The notes: generated from the letters alone by a model not told the origin. Positions 32,149-44,863 are shown, numbered from the stretch's first letter. The stretch: DNA of 64,000 nucleotides from Margaritifera margaritifera (GCA_029931535.1 JAQPZY010001432.1:2840034-2904033); one strand, 5' to 3'. Numbers and translations: made by a program.

Positions 32149-33530
32149 TATGAATATGTAGGTATTTGTTGGTCTAAGGTAGAACTCAGTTGATTTTGGA
32201 GTCGCAAGGTCAAAGGTCCAGGTAACTCTGACTGAAAGAAGAAAAACTGTTTCTATACAATATAGTTCTACATTACATACCTCAACCAAACTTTATGGCT
32301 TGTACTTTGGTAAGAAATGGCCATTGATTTTGGAGTCAAAGAGGTAAAAGGTCAAGGTAAATGACTAACAGATTATCAGGGTACTTACTGGTACACATGA
32401 AGTGATACAACTTTCTGTTCACATCTAATTTCATATATGTATCTCTGATGGGTATGGAAATATTTGTTTGCCATATTCAAGGTGATGGCTATTCTAAATT
32501 GGTTAGGGCTTGTTAGGGTAATCTAACTAGAGTCACTAAAAGCTGCAACTATATACACCCAAAAAGAGAGAATAGAAAGTAAGGGCAGACCAGTTTAAAA
32601 TTAAAATTAAACATCAGAGCTGTCTCGGCACTTTGGCTCTTAAATAAAACCTGCTATATGACATAATTATGGTTTATTAGTCAAGCACAGCTTTTAAATA
32701 TTAACATTTTGCCATGGTTTCGGATCTTTTCTAAAGGGAAAATTTAATTGGTCTATAAAAAGTTGGTGACATTGGTCAGTCAGCAATCATATAGATGTAT
32801 ATACACATTATAGCAGGTGCTGCAGATTTGTTTTTATTTTGTGTATATTTATATGTATGCATTGGTAGATATGTATGCTGGGTATAGTTCTGTTATTACT
32901 CATTCAGATTGATTGATATGTTAAGAAGAAAAATGTAAATATTTATTTTAAACAAATTAACTTGTGTAAGTTGAAAATACATTTGTTGGATTTAGAACGC
33001 TATGGTTTGTACTGAATCTATTGTATGTTTATGTTATTAATATTTCAATTCAATATACATTTATTTATACATGAGCTTCTGTGTTGCTTGAGACTTAACC
33101 CCTTTGTGGTGTAGGAAGTTCTTGTTAAGTTGTTCATCATTGAGAAGATGGTGTTACAAATGGAACAATTGGCATAGCGATTTGTCCCTGTTCTACATCT
33201 TTCAGTCCCACCTACCTTCTCTACGTCTTCCTGTCTTCCTTTTCCTGTGATGAAGGTTGATTGGTTAGCATTATTGTTGAGTAGGTAAGGGTGCACCAGT
33301 TCAAAAATTAAAGTTAAACAAGAGAGATGACTCGGCACTTTGGCTCTTAAATAAAGCATGCCATATGACATTATGGTTTATTTGTGAAGAGCTTGTAAAT
33401 ATTAACATTGTGGCATGGTTTCAGATCTTTTCTAAAGGCAAAATTTATACACATTATAGCAGGTGATGCAGATTTGTTTTTATTTATTTACTGGTATGAC
33501 TGGTGTGTATGTGTTTGTGTAAATATTTAT
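32149..33530. repeat. Diverged older units of the 3.3-kb array
   Basis: GATTTTGGAGTCGCAAGGTC, AAATGGCCATTGATTTTGGA, CTAAAAGCTGCAACTATATA, CGGCACTTTGGCTCTTAAAT and CACATTATAGCAGGTG resemble the matching parts of units 1 and 2 at clearly lower identity; a second partial repeat of the same part begins near 33285. Confidence 0.75.
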
Positions 33531-34059
33531 TTTAAACAAAATGACATGTTGCATAAGTTGAAAATACATTTGTTGGATTAAGAGGTTTATTGTTTGTACT
33601 GAATGTTGTAATGTTCATGTTACTGGTTAGCAGTGTAGTTGAGTGCAGTGGCAGAGCAGAACTCACTTGGATCATTTATACTGTTCTCCTCAAGTCTTCC
33701 TATCCTGTCTTTAATTTCCAAATATTTCTTCTCAAATTTGCCAATATTTCAGTGATTGTGGAGTGAGCTTCACATTCAGAGTAGTGCCTAGCAAGCAGTA
33801 GTTGCAGTAACAGCATTCAGATGTTATCCACATTAATCTACATTAATTCTCAGTTGCCTCCATTTATTTTTGTTTTGTCATGCTTATTGTTTTTGTTTTT
33901 AATCCTCATGGTTATTATTATTATTATTATTATTATCAGTACTGTTGCCAACAGTAATGTCAATAATAACAACATGCAATAACAACCACATGAAAACTTA
34001 CTTACAATCAGGATTTAATTAGCCAAAATTAAGTCATTTGTAACTCGCCTGGCTGTAAG
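33531..34059. other. No gene; (ATT)n at 33911-33937
   Basis: Only a short trinucleotide run was recognised. Confidence 0.5.
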
Positions 34060-34535
34060 GCCAAGTGAACTTATGGTATGGCCCTTCATCTGTCATCCAT
34101 CATGCATCTGTGTCCATATTCTCAAAATCTCAGATCTGTTAGATTATGAACAAGATCCATGCATATTAATGAGGTGATCTTGCCTCCAATTGTTCAACTT
34201 TGTGACCACTCTAGGCCATATTTCTAATCCAATTTTGATGACATTTTGAATATATGCTTATGCCATTAAGATTTTGAATGTGTTTGGTAATGAGCGAGAT
34301 CCATGGATACAAACGAGGTGAGCATGCATCTGATTGGCTGAGCTTGTTACCACTCTAAGGACCTCATTTCTCATCCAATTTAGATTAAACTTGAAATATT
34401 TGCTTACATCATTAAAAACTTGGATGAGTTCAATAATGAGCAACATTCATACTTACTAATTTGGTGATCTTGCATATGATTGACTGAGCTTGTTACCGCT
34501 CTGGAAGCCACATTTCTGATCAGATTTTGATCAAA
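34060..34535. repeat. 145-bp satellite, second locus
   Basis: Same unit as at 11980-13080: GAACAAGATCCATGCATATT, AATGAGGTGATCTTGCCTCC, TGATTGGCTGAGCTTGTTAC, about three units. Confidence 0.85.
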
Positions 34536-34539
34536 TTTT

Positions 34540-35295
34540 ATCGTCTAGAAGTAGCAGACTAACTACTGTGGAGGTAAAAATAGTTTGCATATTAAAGCAA
34601 GGAAAGTAACCTATGATCAAGTATATTGAGAATCACAGGCTTTGGATTGTGAGCTCTTCCCCTTGAAAAACATTTCAAAAATAATTTAGAATACAGGATT
34701 CATGGGTGTCAATTGAACAACTGATATTAAGTACAAAAATAATACAACTTAGGGATTAAATTGAAAATCTGTTATTTAAAGCTGAAGAAAAACTATAAAA
34801 TAAAAATAAAAAAATGAAAATAACTACCAGTGTCATGATCCTGAATTGACAGTCCCTCCACTTCTTCAAACAACTACCCTAGAAATTTTCTTACCATAAA
34901 ACAATTAAAAAAAAACACATCCAGATTCTGATTGTTGTGACCAGACCACATTTCATTTCATAATATGTAACAGTACAAGACATTATGATTATTTAGACTT
35001 CTAATGTTTCTTATATTATTTTTTAGCTCCTGGCCATAGACTAAACAGCATGATTCAATAATGGCAACTTTTGCATGCTGTTTGCTAATCATGGTCAGTT
35101 CAAATTTACAGCAATTTATATGAGACGAATGCAAATTATTCAAGTAATTATATAGAGTGTGGTATATCTAAATACCATGAAGTATCTTATTGTTGAGTAA
35201 TACTGAAAAGAACTTTTTTTGAGGAATAAAATTAGGTCATGGAACAGAGGTTCATTTTCAGTAAATGGAGGGGAAGATGTTTAAAAATCTTATTC
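34540..35295. other. No recognised feature
   Basis: AT-rich, nothing supported. Confidence 0.45.
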
Positions 35296-35300
35296 CAACC

Positions 35301-35375
35301 AACCAATCCAATCTTATTTAGCATCAACCAATCCAATCTTAATTTAGCATCAACCAATCCAATCTTATTTAGCAT
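35301..35375. repeat. 25-bp minisatellite, three units
   Basis: AACCAATCCAATCTTATTTA plus GCATC, repeated at 35301, 35326 and 35352. Confidence 0.92.
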
Positions 35376-35627
35376 AACCTGAAACATTAATATTTTGTTA
35401 GACCTATTAGACCATGTTGCAACTATGTGCTCCCAACTTTTCTTTCCACTCCACAGTTTTACTAATGTATACATTTTCTTTCACAAGCTTAGTTGTCAGT
35501 TGCCCATGCAGGTGAGTGATCTCTTTTTTAACATTAGAAGAGAAGAAAATTAACATTGCATTCATCAGAATTTATTTCCCCCCCCCCCCTTCCCACACAC
35601 ACAAACATATTTTTTTCTTGTTTACAG

Positions 35628-36003
35628 TATATTCTGTTTCCTGAAGAGTGACACAACAATAGTAAGTACATTGATATCCGACCCTAACTTTTTCCAGGCT
35701 GCCTAGGTCTGTTGATGTTCAGCCTTCTGGTGGATGCAAGATTATAGATCATGTCAAAATTCAATATTTACAACAATGAAACGATGAATTTGACATAACT
35801 GAAGGAAAGCAAATGTGTATGTCATTCAAATTTCACCTTCAAACAGTGGAAAACAATGTTACAAAGTGTTGTCCGTGGATCAACTCCACACTCTCAAAAG
35901 AAACATAGTCGAGATCAACAATGACCAAGACAAAGTGTGTTTAGTACATGCCATATTGAATAAGAGAAGCAGAGACACTTTAGAAACAAGCTATGATTTC
36001 TAA
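35628..36003 (+). pseudogene. Unidentified coding-like fragment
   Basis: A 34-nt segment (35628-35661) sits between a strong acceptor (TTTTTTCTTGTTTACAG) and a consensus donor (GTAAGT). After it, another acceptor (TTTTTCCAG ending at 35697) opens frames RSVDVQPSGGCKIIDHVKIQ, then after stops EFDITEGKQMCMSFKFHLQ, and finally VLSVDQLHTLKRNIVEINND and DKVCLVHAILNKRSRDTLET. The composition looks protein-like but frames shift repeatedly, so a decayed gene or retrocopy is the most likely explanation. No family recognised. Confidence 0.35.
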
Positions 36004-36480
36004 AGAGACATTGTGTGGAATCCACTTCTCGTATTTGGTCAAGTGCAATCTTCTAATATTTGTTCATAATTGCTTCCACTCTGTTGTATGGGTTTTCTCT
36101 GCTTTAGCGGTGGACTTCATGAGGTGCAGACAAATCAAATAGTGTCAGCCCCTCACTATACTTGGTAAGTTTACCCACAGGTGAAACATGATCTGTTTCA
36201 TGACCCTAATTTTCCATATCACCAAAATCATTTTGATGTCCTTACTGATATCAACACTCACATATTTAGGATGTGTGTGTGTGTTGGGGGAGAAGAATAC
36301 AAGTTTTAACACACAGACTTACCAGTAGTTTCTAACTTTCTGACCCCACTGTAAAGTTGACATCTCGGAGATTTATATCTCACAGATATGTATCCATGTT
36401 ACTCATCTATCTTTTTAAATTCTAGGGTCAGTTATCAAAGAGGGAACAGCTTAAAAGTTGGACATAATGCTTGTGCCAAA
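36004..36480. other. No recognised feature
   Basis: A (TG)n run lies near 36275. Confidence 0.45.
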
Positions 36481-36483
36481 TGT

Positions 36484-37990
36484 ATAATAATAATAATAAT
36501 AATAATAATTCTTTATTTAACGAGGGTAGCTCAATTAGATTACAGATGTATCTAGTCTCCCTTGATGCCCTCAGCTATTCTAAAACCAAAAACACGGATT
36601 ACCATGCACAGAGACAAGACAGTTGTAGTAGAGACAGGAGATGTTACAAGGTATATTGACATGTAAAGGTCAATTAAAAATAAAGTTTCAAATATTTGAG
36701 ATATTTTTCTTTAAAACTTTCAACAGAAGTGGCTGATCTAACAGATGTGGGCAAGGAGTTCTATATCTTTGCTCCAGAATATTTAAGACTATATCAAAAT
36801 TGTTCATTCTTGGGTTTGGGGAGTTTCACGTGGCCATGTATGGTTGACCATAAGGCATATGGTCCTTGGATTTCCTCAAAAATTTCTCATGTATTCAGGC
36901 ATTTTCCAATTTATACATTTGTAGACAAGTATTGCCTTTTGAAAGTTAATTCTGTCATTTATTTGAAGCCATTTTAGTTCATGGAAAAGGGTTTTAGATG
37001 GTGTGTCAAAAGGAGCATCCAGTATTAGGTGTGCTACTCTCTTTTGTATCTTGTTAATTCTTTCTAATTGGCTTTTGGGGCAGTTTCCCCATATTGCCAA
37101 ACAGTAATCAATAACTGGCAGAATCTAGGCATTATAGTACATTATTCTAGTTTGTTTGGGTAGGTACATCTTAATTTTACCTAGTAAAGTTATTTTACTT
37201 GAGACCTACAGACATATTCAATATGCTTGTCCCACTTTAAGTCATTTTCAACTATCACTCCTAGGAGTTTTTCTTCATTTTCAATGAGTTGCCCATTTAT
37301 TGTCAGATTTAGCAGATTGTCAGAAGTTGAATGTTTCATTGATTACCATACATTTTGTTTTTGTTTCATTTAAAACCATTTTATTTTGATTTGACCACTT
37401 CTTAATGTTTCTTAAATCAGTGTCTAGTAGTGCTTCAATAGTAGCTACAGTATAGCATTTCCTGAAGCAGTTACAGTAGCATCATCTGCAAAAAAGTCTA
37501 TATTTGAGTGCTTTGTCCACAGTGGAAGGTCATTAATGAAAATAAGAAAAAGCAGTGGGCCTAAAGTAGACCCCTGGGGGACACCATGTGTAATTTCCAT
37601 GGAGATGGACTGAACATTACCAATAGCGGTTCTTTGTGTTCTGTTGCATAGGTATGATGAAAACCAGTTTAAGGCATTAGTATCAAATTTATAGCATTTT
37701 AGCTTAGATTAAAGAACATCATGATTGACTAAATCAAAAGCCTTTCTGAAGTCTAGGAATAATACACCTGTTAGACTCCCCCTTATTGATTTTCTGCAGC
37801 CAACAGTCGAAAACCTGATTGTTCTTTGTGAAAGAGTGAGAATGTTCTGAAGTAATGTATGAGGTAAATAATCTGTTGGGTTTATGCCATATGTTCATTG
37901 CATGTTGATGGTTCAGCAGTCCTGTAAAATGAACTTGCATATAATCTCCGGTTATTTTGCTTCTTTTGACTGGTATAGCAGTTTTTCTTT
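36484..37990 (-). pseudogene. CR1/L2-like LINE, 3' half with complete 3' end
   Basis: On the minus strand: GVLFLDFRKAFDLVNHDVL (about 37740), TNALNWFSSYLCNRTQRTAI, THGVPQGSTLGPLLFLIFIN (about 37570), DFFADDATV with the intact catalytic ADD (about 37490), LLGVIVENDLKWDKHIEYV, QYGETAPKAN, NKIQKRVAHLILDAPFDTPS, and the normal end NSLPTSVRSATSVESFKEKY closing with a stop at 36674-36676. The 3' untranslated region ends TAATTGAGCTACCCTCGTTA then AATAAAG and a (TTA)n tail at 36484-36512, the way CR1/L2-like elements end. It is 5' truncated near 37990 and has several frameshifts. Better preserved than the copy at 6750. Confidence 0.9.
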
Positions 37991-38875
37991 GCACCAAAAA
38001 CTTGACTCACTCAAGGTAGTGTATCAACAAATCTTTTGATAGTTAGAATATAAGTTGTCAAAAGGGCAGATCATTTTTTCCTCTGGGCATACCAATTCCC
38101 CTAGCCAAAAATCAGAGTTACTCTACCTTTACTAACTGAAGGTAAAGGTACATGCCTTGCTATTTTATGGATTTTTTAAAAATAATTTTTGAAAAAATTA
38201 TTACAAATTGAATTTCTCACTTTTATATTGAATTTTGTTTTTGCATTTCTTTTAAATTTAAAATTAAATTGACTTTTTAACATTAAATTTAATTTTCAGC
38301 ATTGTATCAGTCAACTTGTATCATGATGAGGTCAGAGGTCATTGTTTATATTCTTACACATCTTCTTTAGCCTTATTTTCATCTTTATCCTGCTAAAAGT
38401 CCAAATTTGATGGCTTTTTCAAGAAATATAGGGAACTTGTTTTGGCACACAGTGTACTCCAATTTGCAATGTTTGATCTGGACCAGGGCTGTAAAGTCTA
38501 GTGGTTATGATGCAATAAAGTTTAAGTCAGCAATATGTGGCAAGTGGTCTTTAATGAGAAAATGGAGATAGAGAACCTGGAAGCAAGTCATCTGTAGCAT
38601 AACTCTCTGTGCATTTTTAAAGATCACCTGTCTGCTGAGCCACATGCAGTGAATGCAGAGAGAATGAAATCTGTAAACAGAGGTGCTTTCAAGGGCCTGA
38701 TATAAAGATATAGAAAAAATAACAAAGATATCATATTCAATTCATAACATTTATTAATAATGATATTACTTTCATGCAGCAGTATAAAATGCATGAATAT
38801 TTTAATTATCATCACATTAAAACACAAATAGATGAATGTTAACTTCAAAATAATTCTAGAAAGATTAAAAATGTT
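37991..38875. other. AT-rich noncoding
   Basis: Runs of AAATTT between 38160 and 38300, similar in composition to the sequence before the other Mutator-like copy; no inverted repeat found. Confidence 0.45.
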
Positions 38876-38879
38876 CAGA

Positions 38880-40811
38880 ATGTATCTCTCTTAAAGAGTT
38901 GGTTGACAATAATCCATAAGTAAATGTCCTGCCCACAGAATTGTCAATCCTCACATTGGGTAGATGTGATTTTTAATTGTGCATTCTTTGAGAACTTGTT
39001 GAAGGTTTTGGATCCATCTGTCCTTTATTGTAATTTGATTCACAATGAATTAACTGGTTGTATTTCAAATGTTCAGATATCGTATTTCCCTGTTGAATAC
39101 ACATCCTTTCACAATATCTGGCTTCTTTTGACAAGTGTTTTTTGATATTCCGTTTCAGTATCCATTTGATATAGTGCATGTTTTGCATGCAATGAAAGTT
39201 CCACACCAGAATCCTCACATTTTGTCATGGCTGATGTTGCAGGGTTGTTATTCAATCTGTGATGGTTGAAGAAGTTCTACTAACAATATTCCTTGAATAA
39301 TTCACGTGTTTTTGGTAGTGAAACTCCCCGTGATCTCTTGACTGCTTCACATTTCTGAGTATCTGTATACAGTTTCATTTCACCATTTTGCTGATACACT
39401 CAGTTTCATTTTCAAAATTTTTAAGATGTAACTCTTTGTCACTTTCATGGATGTTTAGATCAGTGACTTTGTGCAATCCAAGATACTTGGAACGATGCCA
39501 TCAGTTACTGATTATTCCTCCACTACACACAACAGAGTATCTTGCACACCGTGAACAGTCTCCAGTTTTTGCATCAGAGAGGATTCAAGAACTTTTGGTA
39601 AGTGTTTACTAAGAGTAGTCATATTACTGGCATGCTGTTTCATTAGCTTCTTTAGAATCATATTACATCTAGATTTTTCATCCTGGCTAAGGGCCTTCTG
39701 TGCTTCCTGTATTTCTACATGAGTTGTTCCAGGAAACATGTCTGAGTTAAAATTTGCTTTGTTGCAGTGTCAAAATTGAGCTTGTCCCAAATGAACTGGG
39801 TCAGCTTGCTGCTGCACTTTCCACATGGGATCAAGAGCTCAGAGAACATAGTCTATTCCTTGAGCTGATCTTGCATCTGTGGTGACATATTTTATAAGTG
39901 CACCTTGTAGAGCAAGCTGACTACCAATTTCCTTTCCCATATCATATTCTGACAGTGGGGCAAAGGGCGATAAGTTTGCTATACACTCTGGATGACCACC
40001 TAGACATTGCACATCTATTCCTTGTCCCTTCAAGCAAGGTCCAGTCCAACAAAGTTTATTTTGGAAGCAAGCACTTATGATAAACTTCTTGTCAGTCATA
40101 GCTTTACATGCAATACCAATAGCTTGTAAAGCATTCTGGCTGGGCTTTTTATAACTTACTATGCTTGTCAAATTGTATCTGCCATCCATTGCAATGTTTA
40201 TTGCACTGGGTTCATTTCCACGCTTCACATTAATATCTTTCAATATTCTACTTTTTCAGCAATATCCCTTTTATTTAATACCGACACATTCTTTCCCACA
40301 ATATTAAAATATATTCTGCATGCTGCTTCTGGCTGGGGGTGGCATATCCATGTTTGTCATAACAAGTTGTGCTTTTGTATTGCATACAAGCATGTTGTGA
40401 ATACTGACCGAAAGTCCAATATGTGGTGCAGCAGGGTTTGGTCCTGGCATGCTTGTCATCACTACCTTATACAGCATACATTCAGGTGCTTGAAAGTAAG
40501 ACTTTACACACTTTAGTATGATTTTCCAGCAGACTCTACATTATGTTTTCTTAGCAATCTGCATTTCAGGTACATTGCAATGGGGGGCATTCTTGGTGAT
40601 GATACTTTAGAGATGTATTTCATATATCTGCCATTTGTTCATTATCCACAAGTTTCATTCCTCCAAAGTTCTGACATTCTTTTGTCTTTTTCAGGTATGA
40701 CTTGGTATCAGGAATAGGCTGCAGCAGCTGAAGTGACTTGGATGCATCCTCACATACAGAGGCTCCATCAGCATTTGACTTGACTAATAGGGATAACTCG
40801 GCTTCACTCAT
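38880..40811 (-). pseudogene. Mutator-like transposase, nearly full length, decayed
   Basis: Minus-strand blocks in order: FGGMKLVDNEQMADI (40811-40620), then a decayed zinc-binding region, then a 134-codon open frame (40243-39839) with NIAMDGRYNLTSIVSYKKPS, NALQAIGIACKAMTDKKFII, QNKLCWTGPCLKGQGIDVQC, LSPFAPLSEYDMGKEIGSQL and IKYVTTDARSAQGID; then MFPGTTHVEIQEAQKALSQD and KHLPKVLESSL, then TDTQKCEAVKRSRGVSLPK near the end. These are the marks of the Mutator-like transposase domain of invertebrates. The usual TTDGDA motif reads TTDA here, two residues short, so a catalytic acid is probably lost. Frameshifts and stops also disable it. It contains the middle that the copy at 2538 lacks. Confidence 0.85.
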
Positions 40812-40814
40812 TCT

Positions 40815-40990
40815 GGCAACAAGTGATATTGTTAATTTGGAAAATGAATGCCTGTAAAAAGAAACATCGGATTCACTGGCTGGATACTATCTATCCAAAA
40901 GGTCTAAAACTCTAAAGCTACATATGAAATTCATTAATAAGTTGATAATATTTCGTATTTTGTTATTTCTTTTTCATAAATTATTTATTT
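40815..40990 (+). repeat. Penelope-like element 3' fragment, copy 1
   Basis: AAGTGATATTGTTAATTTGG, ATTCACTGGCTGGATACTAT and TATGAAATTCATTAATAAGT correspond to the last codons and 3' end of the element at 42531-44215. It abuts the start of the Mutator-like gene. Confidence 0.8.
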
Positions 40991-40999
40991 AATGTGTGT

Positions 41000-41390
41000 T
41001 TTTTAAAATTTACAGATGAATATTTACAAAAGGTATATGCACAGTATATGTGTTAAATATGATATAAATCACAAGTATACATATACATATGTCACAACTG
41101 CTATATTACAAGACATTTATTGTCATTACCCCCCCCCCCCACACACACACATACATATATACACATATATGCATATGCACACATATGCACATAAATGTAT
41201 ATATAAAATGTTTACATGGATAAGCGCACATCCATGCATTACTGGGTCAACAACCCATCAACTGTTTTTTGCACAAGCTGCATGAAGAGAGCTTAAAAAC
41301 AGGTAAATGGTTACTGGCAGTGTAATTGACAGATAAATTTGGATAGAATGTGGGAAAGTGATATTAATTACATGCTAAAATCTATATCTG
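41000..41390. other. Simple-sequence stretch
   Basis: A poly-C run, (AC)n and a TATACACATATGCAT-type low-complexity tract at 41130-41215. Confidence 0.6.
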
Positions 41391-41394
41391 GCTT

Positions 41395-42530
41395 AAAAAG
41401 TTTAAGGGAACAGAATATTCCTGGTGAACACCATTTGTCAATGAATTTAACAAGGTCATATCTACAGAAATCTGTTTTTTATTCAGCATTTTAATCTAGA
41501 TATAAAGTTAGACAATATAGTGTTGCTTGTGACTATTTCATTATTATAATAAGACCGACAGCATTTAACCCAAAGAACATATTTCTATTCTGCTGTGAAT
41601 AGGAGGTAAAGGTCCAAGAACTCAGGCTCTAAGAATATAGCCTCTTTGGCAAGGGGGCCAAATTTGAGAAAGTGTTGAAAGAGTTTTGAGATAGGTGTTT
41701 GATCTATTTTATTATGAGTTTTTTTGTTAATGGAGTGTATTATGTCACATTAAAAAAACAAATCGTCGACAGTTTCATTTTTGCCACAATGTTGTGCACA
41801 CCTTTGATTTGGAAATTCCTTTTTGGTATATGTTATAATTTACAGGTAGTATGTCATGAATGGTTTTAAAACAAACATCTTTAGTAACAGGATCAATGAA
41901 ATTATTATGCAAATTATTCCAAACTGAAGGGAAGTCTAGGTCATATAGTTTTTTTACTTTAGGATCTAAAATAAAAAATTTCACATCTAATTGATAAATG
42001 ATCTTTGATATAATATTACCGAATATGAAATCAGGATTGTGTTCTAAGAATTCTCTACAGACTTTTAGGCCATTTTGGTAAAGTTGGGGAACATTTAACA
42101 TGTAGATATGTTTATTCAGTCCTAAATTTGGATTAATATTCCTAAGTTGTAACCCTATCCAGCATGTAGAATTGTGTTCTAAGAATTCTCTACAGACTTT
42201 TAGGCTATTTTGGTAAAGTTGGGGAACATTTAACATGTAGATATGTTTATTCAGTCCTAAAATTTGGATTAATATTCCTAAGTTGCAACCCTATCCAGCA
42301 TGTAGCAAAAAATTTCCATTTGGCCAAATGGTCATCATTTAATAATTTTTGGACATGTTAGATTCTTAGTGCCTTATCTTACATTCAGTATTTGTGATAG
42401 TAATACTGCCCTCTTTAAAAGAGTTATAACAAGTAGTCCCTAGCAAGTGGTTCATATTAAGAGTTCCATAACAATGTAAAAATATTTCGATTGAATAATG
42501 TAAAGTAATGTTTAGGGAGATCTATAACAC
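41395..42530 (-). pseudogene. L1/Tx1-like LINE, C-terminal fragment
   Basis: A 153-codon frame reads DFIFGNIISKIIYQLDVKFF, LDFPSVWNNLHNNFIDPVTK, CFKTIHDILPVNYNIYQKGI and then ETVDDLF, with more C-terminal sequence (LYLLFTAE, KYVLWVKCC, NTILSNFISRLK) in another frame. The order (W..L, FK..H..LPV, C..C-like, ETV..LF) is the C-terminal zinc-knuckle region of L1/Tx1-type ORF2 proteins. The reverse transcriptase core is missing. A 135-bp in-frame tandem duplication lies inside. Confidence 0.6.
42036..42305. repeat. 135-bp tandem duplication inside the LINE fragment
   Basis: ATTGTGTTCTAAGAATTCTC starts at 42036 and 42171. 135 bp is 45 codons, so the reading frame survives (MLNVPQLYQN appears twice). 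Confidence 0.93.
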
Positions 42531-44215
42531 TTGCTGCATACCATACATTTACAACCTGTAATGAAATCTCTGTCTTCATATGACAAAGACACTTCAGATT
42601 TCATTAGCAAATTCAAACCTCTTTTCGAAAAAATCGGACAAATCTGTCCTCTCTACACAAATATACCACACAGTGATGGTATTGAAGCTTGTAAATACAA
42701 TCTTAATAAAGATGAAATACACGTAGACTCTCCAGACAAAACATTTGTGATTTAATTCAACTTGTGCTTGAAAATACCTTTTTTTCATTTCGGGTGATAC
42801 AAACTATATTCAAAAGGTAGGTACAGCAATCGATAGTCCTATGGCTCCTTCTTATGCATTGCTGTTCATGGGGAAAATCAGAAAATGGCTTCTTCGAGCA
42901 ATGCCTTTTGAAACCAGATGTGTGGCTAAGGTTTCTAGATGACATTTGTATGATCTGGAGTCATCCATTAAAAGACTTTATGCTATTTTATAGACTGTTT
43001 AAATCCATTTCACGCTACAATTAAATTTACGTTCAATGTGCCTAAAAATAAAGTATAATTTTTGGACGTATATGTTGCTAAAAATGAAAGTACTGATATA
43101 ACTACTATTGTACATGTTAGAAACACAAATGTTCATCAGTATGTTGAAGATATTCTTCAATATCATTCTAAATCATGCAAAGACGGAATACCTTACAGTC
43201 AAGCAAAAAGATATGGAAGAATTATTTCTGATGATAATGTCTTTAAAACATCTTTGACAGAATTAAATAAACATTTTTTTAAACAGAAATTATGCAACTT
43301 ACATTATTAATGCTGCTTTCGAAAAGGTATCTTCCCTTACACAGCTTGATTCACTAAAATGTAAAATCAGGGACAAAGATGACAATATTATTCCTTTCAT
43401 TACTGAGTAATAATCCAAATTTACCCAATATGGATAAGATTATCCACAAATATTGGGATTTTTGCAATTATCTTGTAATGTAGGGTATTAAAGCACTTGA
43501 TAAAAGCAGGCCTTCACTTGCTTATAAAAGAACTGAGAATCTCAAAGATTTCCTTGTTAGTTCTAAATTAATAAGAAAATCGTTTATGAATGGTTTATCA
43601 GTTAAATGTAACAGGCCCAGATGTTCGTAATGTTCTTTCATTAATGCAAATACTTATTTCAGTAGCAGCAATGACAATGAAACATTTAAGATTCATTATG
43701 ATATTAACTATGCAAAATCAACTGTCATTTATTTGATAACCTGAACAAAATGTGATAAACAATATGTTGGACAAATCCGCCAGCAAGTGTCGAAACGCAT
43801 TAACAAACATAAGATTTGACAAAAATAGCAGTATAGATCCATGTTTTCGTCTTATGTTGCCACAAACGGCTCCCATACTTTCCAAGATTTTTCATTTAAG
43901 CCAAATGATATTGTTAATTTGGAAATGGAACGCCTGTTAAAGAATCATATTAGATTCACCGTCTGGATGCTATCTATTTAAACAGTATAAACTCTAAAAT
44001 TATATATGAAATTCAATACTGTTAATAATATTTCATATTTTCCTATTTTAATAGTGCGTTATATATGATGAGAACTGCTCAGCCAATTATAATCGAACTG
44101 AATTTTTATAATTCTATTAATTATCTGCATAATACTGACAATAATATAATACAAAAGTATTATACAACCTAAAAATGTGCATTACATTTTATAGTTATGT
44201 TTTTGTTATTTATTT
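42531..44215 (+). pseudogene. Penelope-like element: reverse transcriptase plus GIY-YIG endonuclease, decayed
   Basis: Plus-strand blocks: SLSSYDKDTSDFISKFKPLF, YTNIPHSDGIEACKYNL, VGTAIDSPMAPSYALLFMGK (motif with MAPSYA), FLDDICMIWSH (catalytic DD box, intact at about 42937), DVYVAKNES, NTNVHQYVEDILQYHSKSCK, DGIPYSQAKRYGRIISDD, SLAYKRTENLKDFLVSSKLI, then CNRPRCS and the endonuclease STVIYLIT.TKCDKQYVGQI plus QQVSKRINKHK. Order and motifs are those of Penelope-like elements, which join this reverse transcriptase to a GIY-YIG nuclease. Frameshifts split it at least eight times. The 3' part (about 44000-44215) is repeated at 40920 and 45396, as expected for the partial terminal repeats of this class. 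Confidence 0.88.
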
Positions 44216-44728
44216 TTTTATTATATTATTAAGCATTATTGGCAATATAGCTAACAAATTTCCCCCGCAGAAGAAATTTTATCTGGACATGATCTCGATC
44301 ACATACATGCTTGGAAAATAAGCCGTACTGGAAATAATTAAAAAAAATAATAAAAGTATTTATTCCTATTGCAATAAAATAATCATTCATCCAAATGTAT
44401 GCAACGAATAAAAGTCGTTTTTATTTCACCTAATCAACCTGATGATTATCAGCCCGTTACTCCCTAATAATTATGTTTTTATATTTTCTCCGTAATATAG
44501 AAGTGGAAATGATTGCAATAAATCATAATAGTTTTTCTTTTCACCGAATAAACACGAGTTTTATTTGCATTACAATAGACGTCTAGCTTATTCGCGATTA
44601 ATAAGAAAGGTTTACTTGTACGAAGAAAAGAAACCTTATTATTATAAACACATTCTTGTATAATCATGAAATTTCTTGCTAGAGTCAAAGATCCGTGGAA
44701 ATTATTGAGATTAATCAAAATAGTTCTT

Positions 44729-44797
44729 CTTGTACGGAATAAAGTTCATTATTATATGCAAATTCCTGGATAAATAATGAGCTTTATTCCGTCCAAG
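44729..44797. repeat. Inverted repeat, 25-nt arms
   Basis: Arm 44729-44753 (CTTGTACGGAATAAAGTTCA...) and arm 44773-44797 are reverse complements at 23 of 25 positions, loop 19 nt. Confidence 0.85.
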
Positions 44798-44863
44798 ATG
44801 GAATTTCCATATTATGCATGTTTTAATAAACCCAAGTACTTTGATTTATCTGTAGTTCTTTTT

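Noticed and set aside
33045..33371. 108-codon minus-strand ORF as a LINE C-terminus
   Set aside because: A weak resemblance to a GRxxK...A segment only; it sits in the diverged repeat array, so not called.
44430..44452. CTGATGATTATCAG near the Penelope-like element as a hammerhead
   Set aside because: No GAAA follows and no stem II forms.
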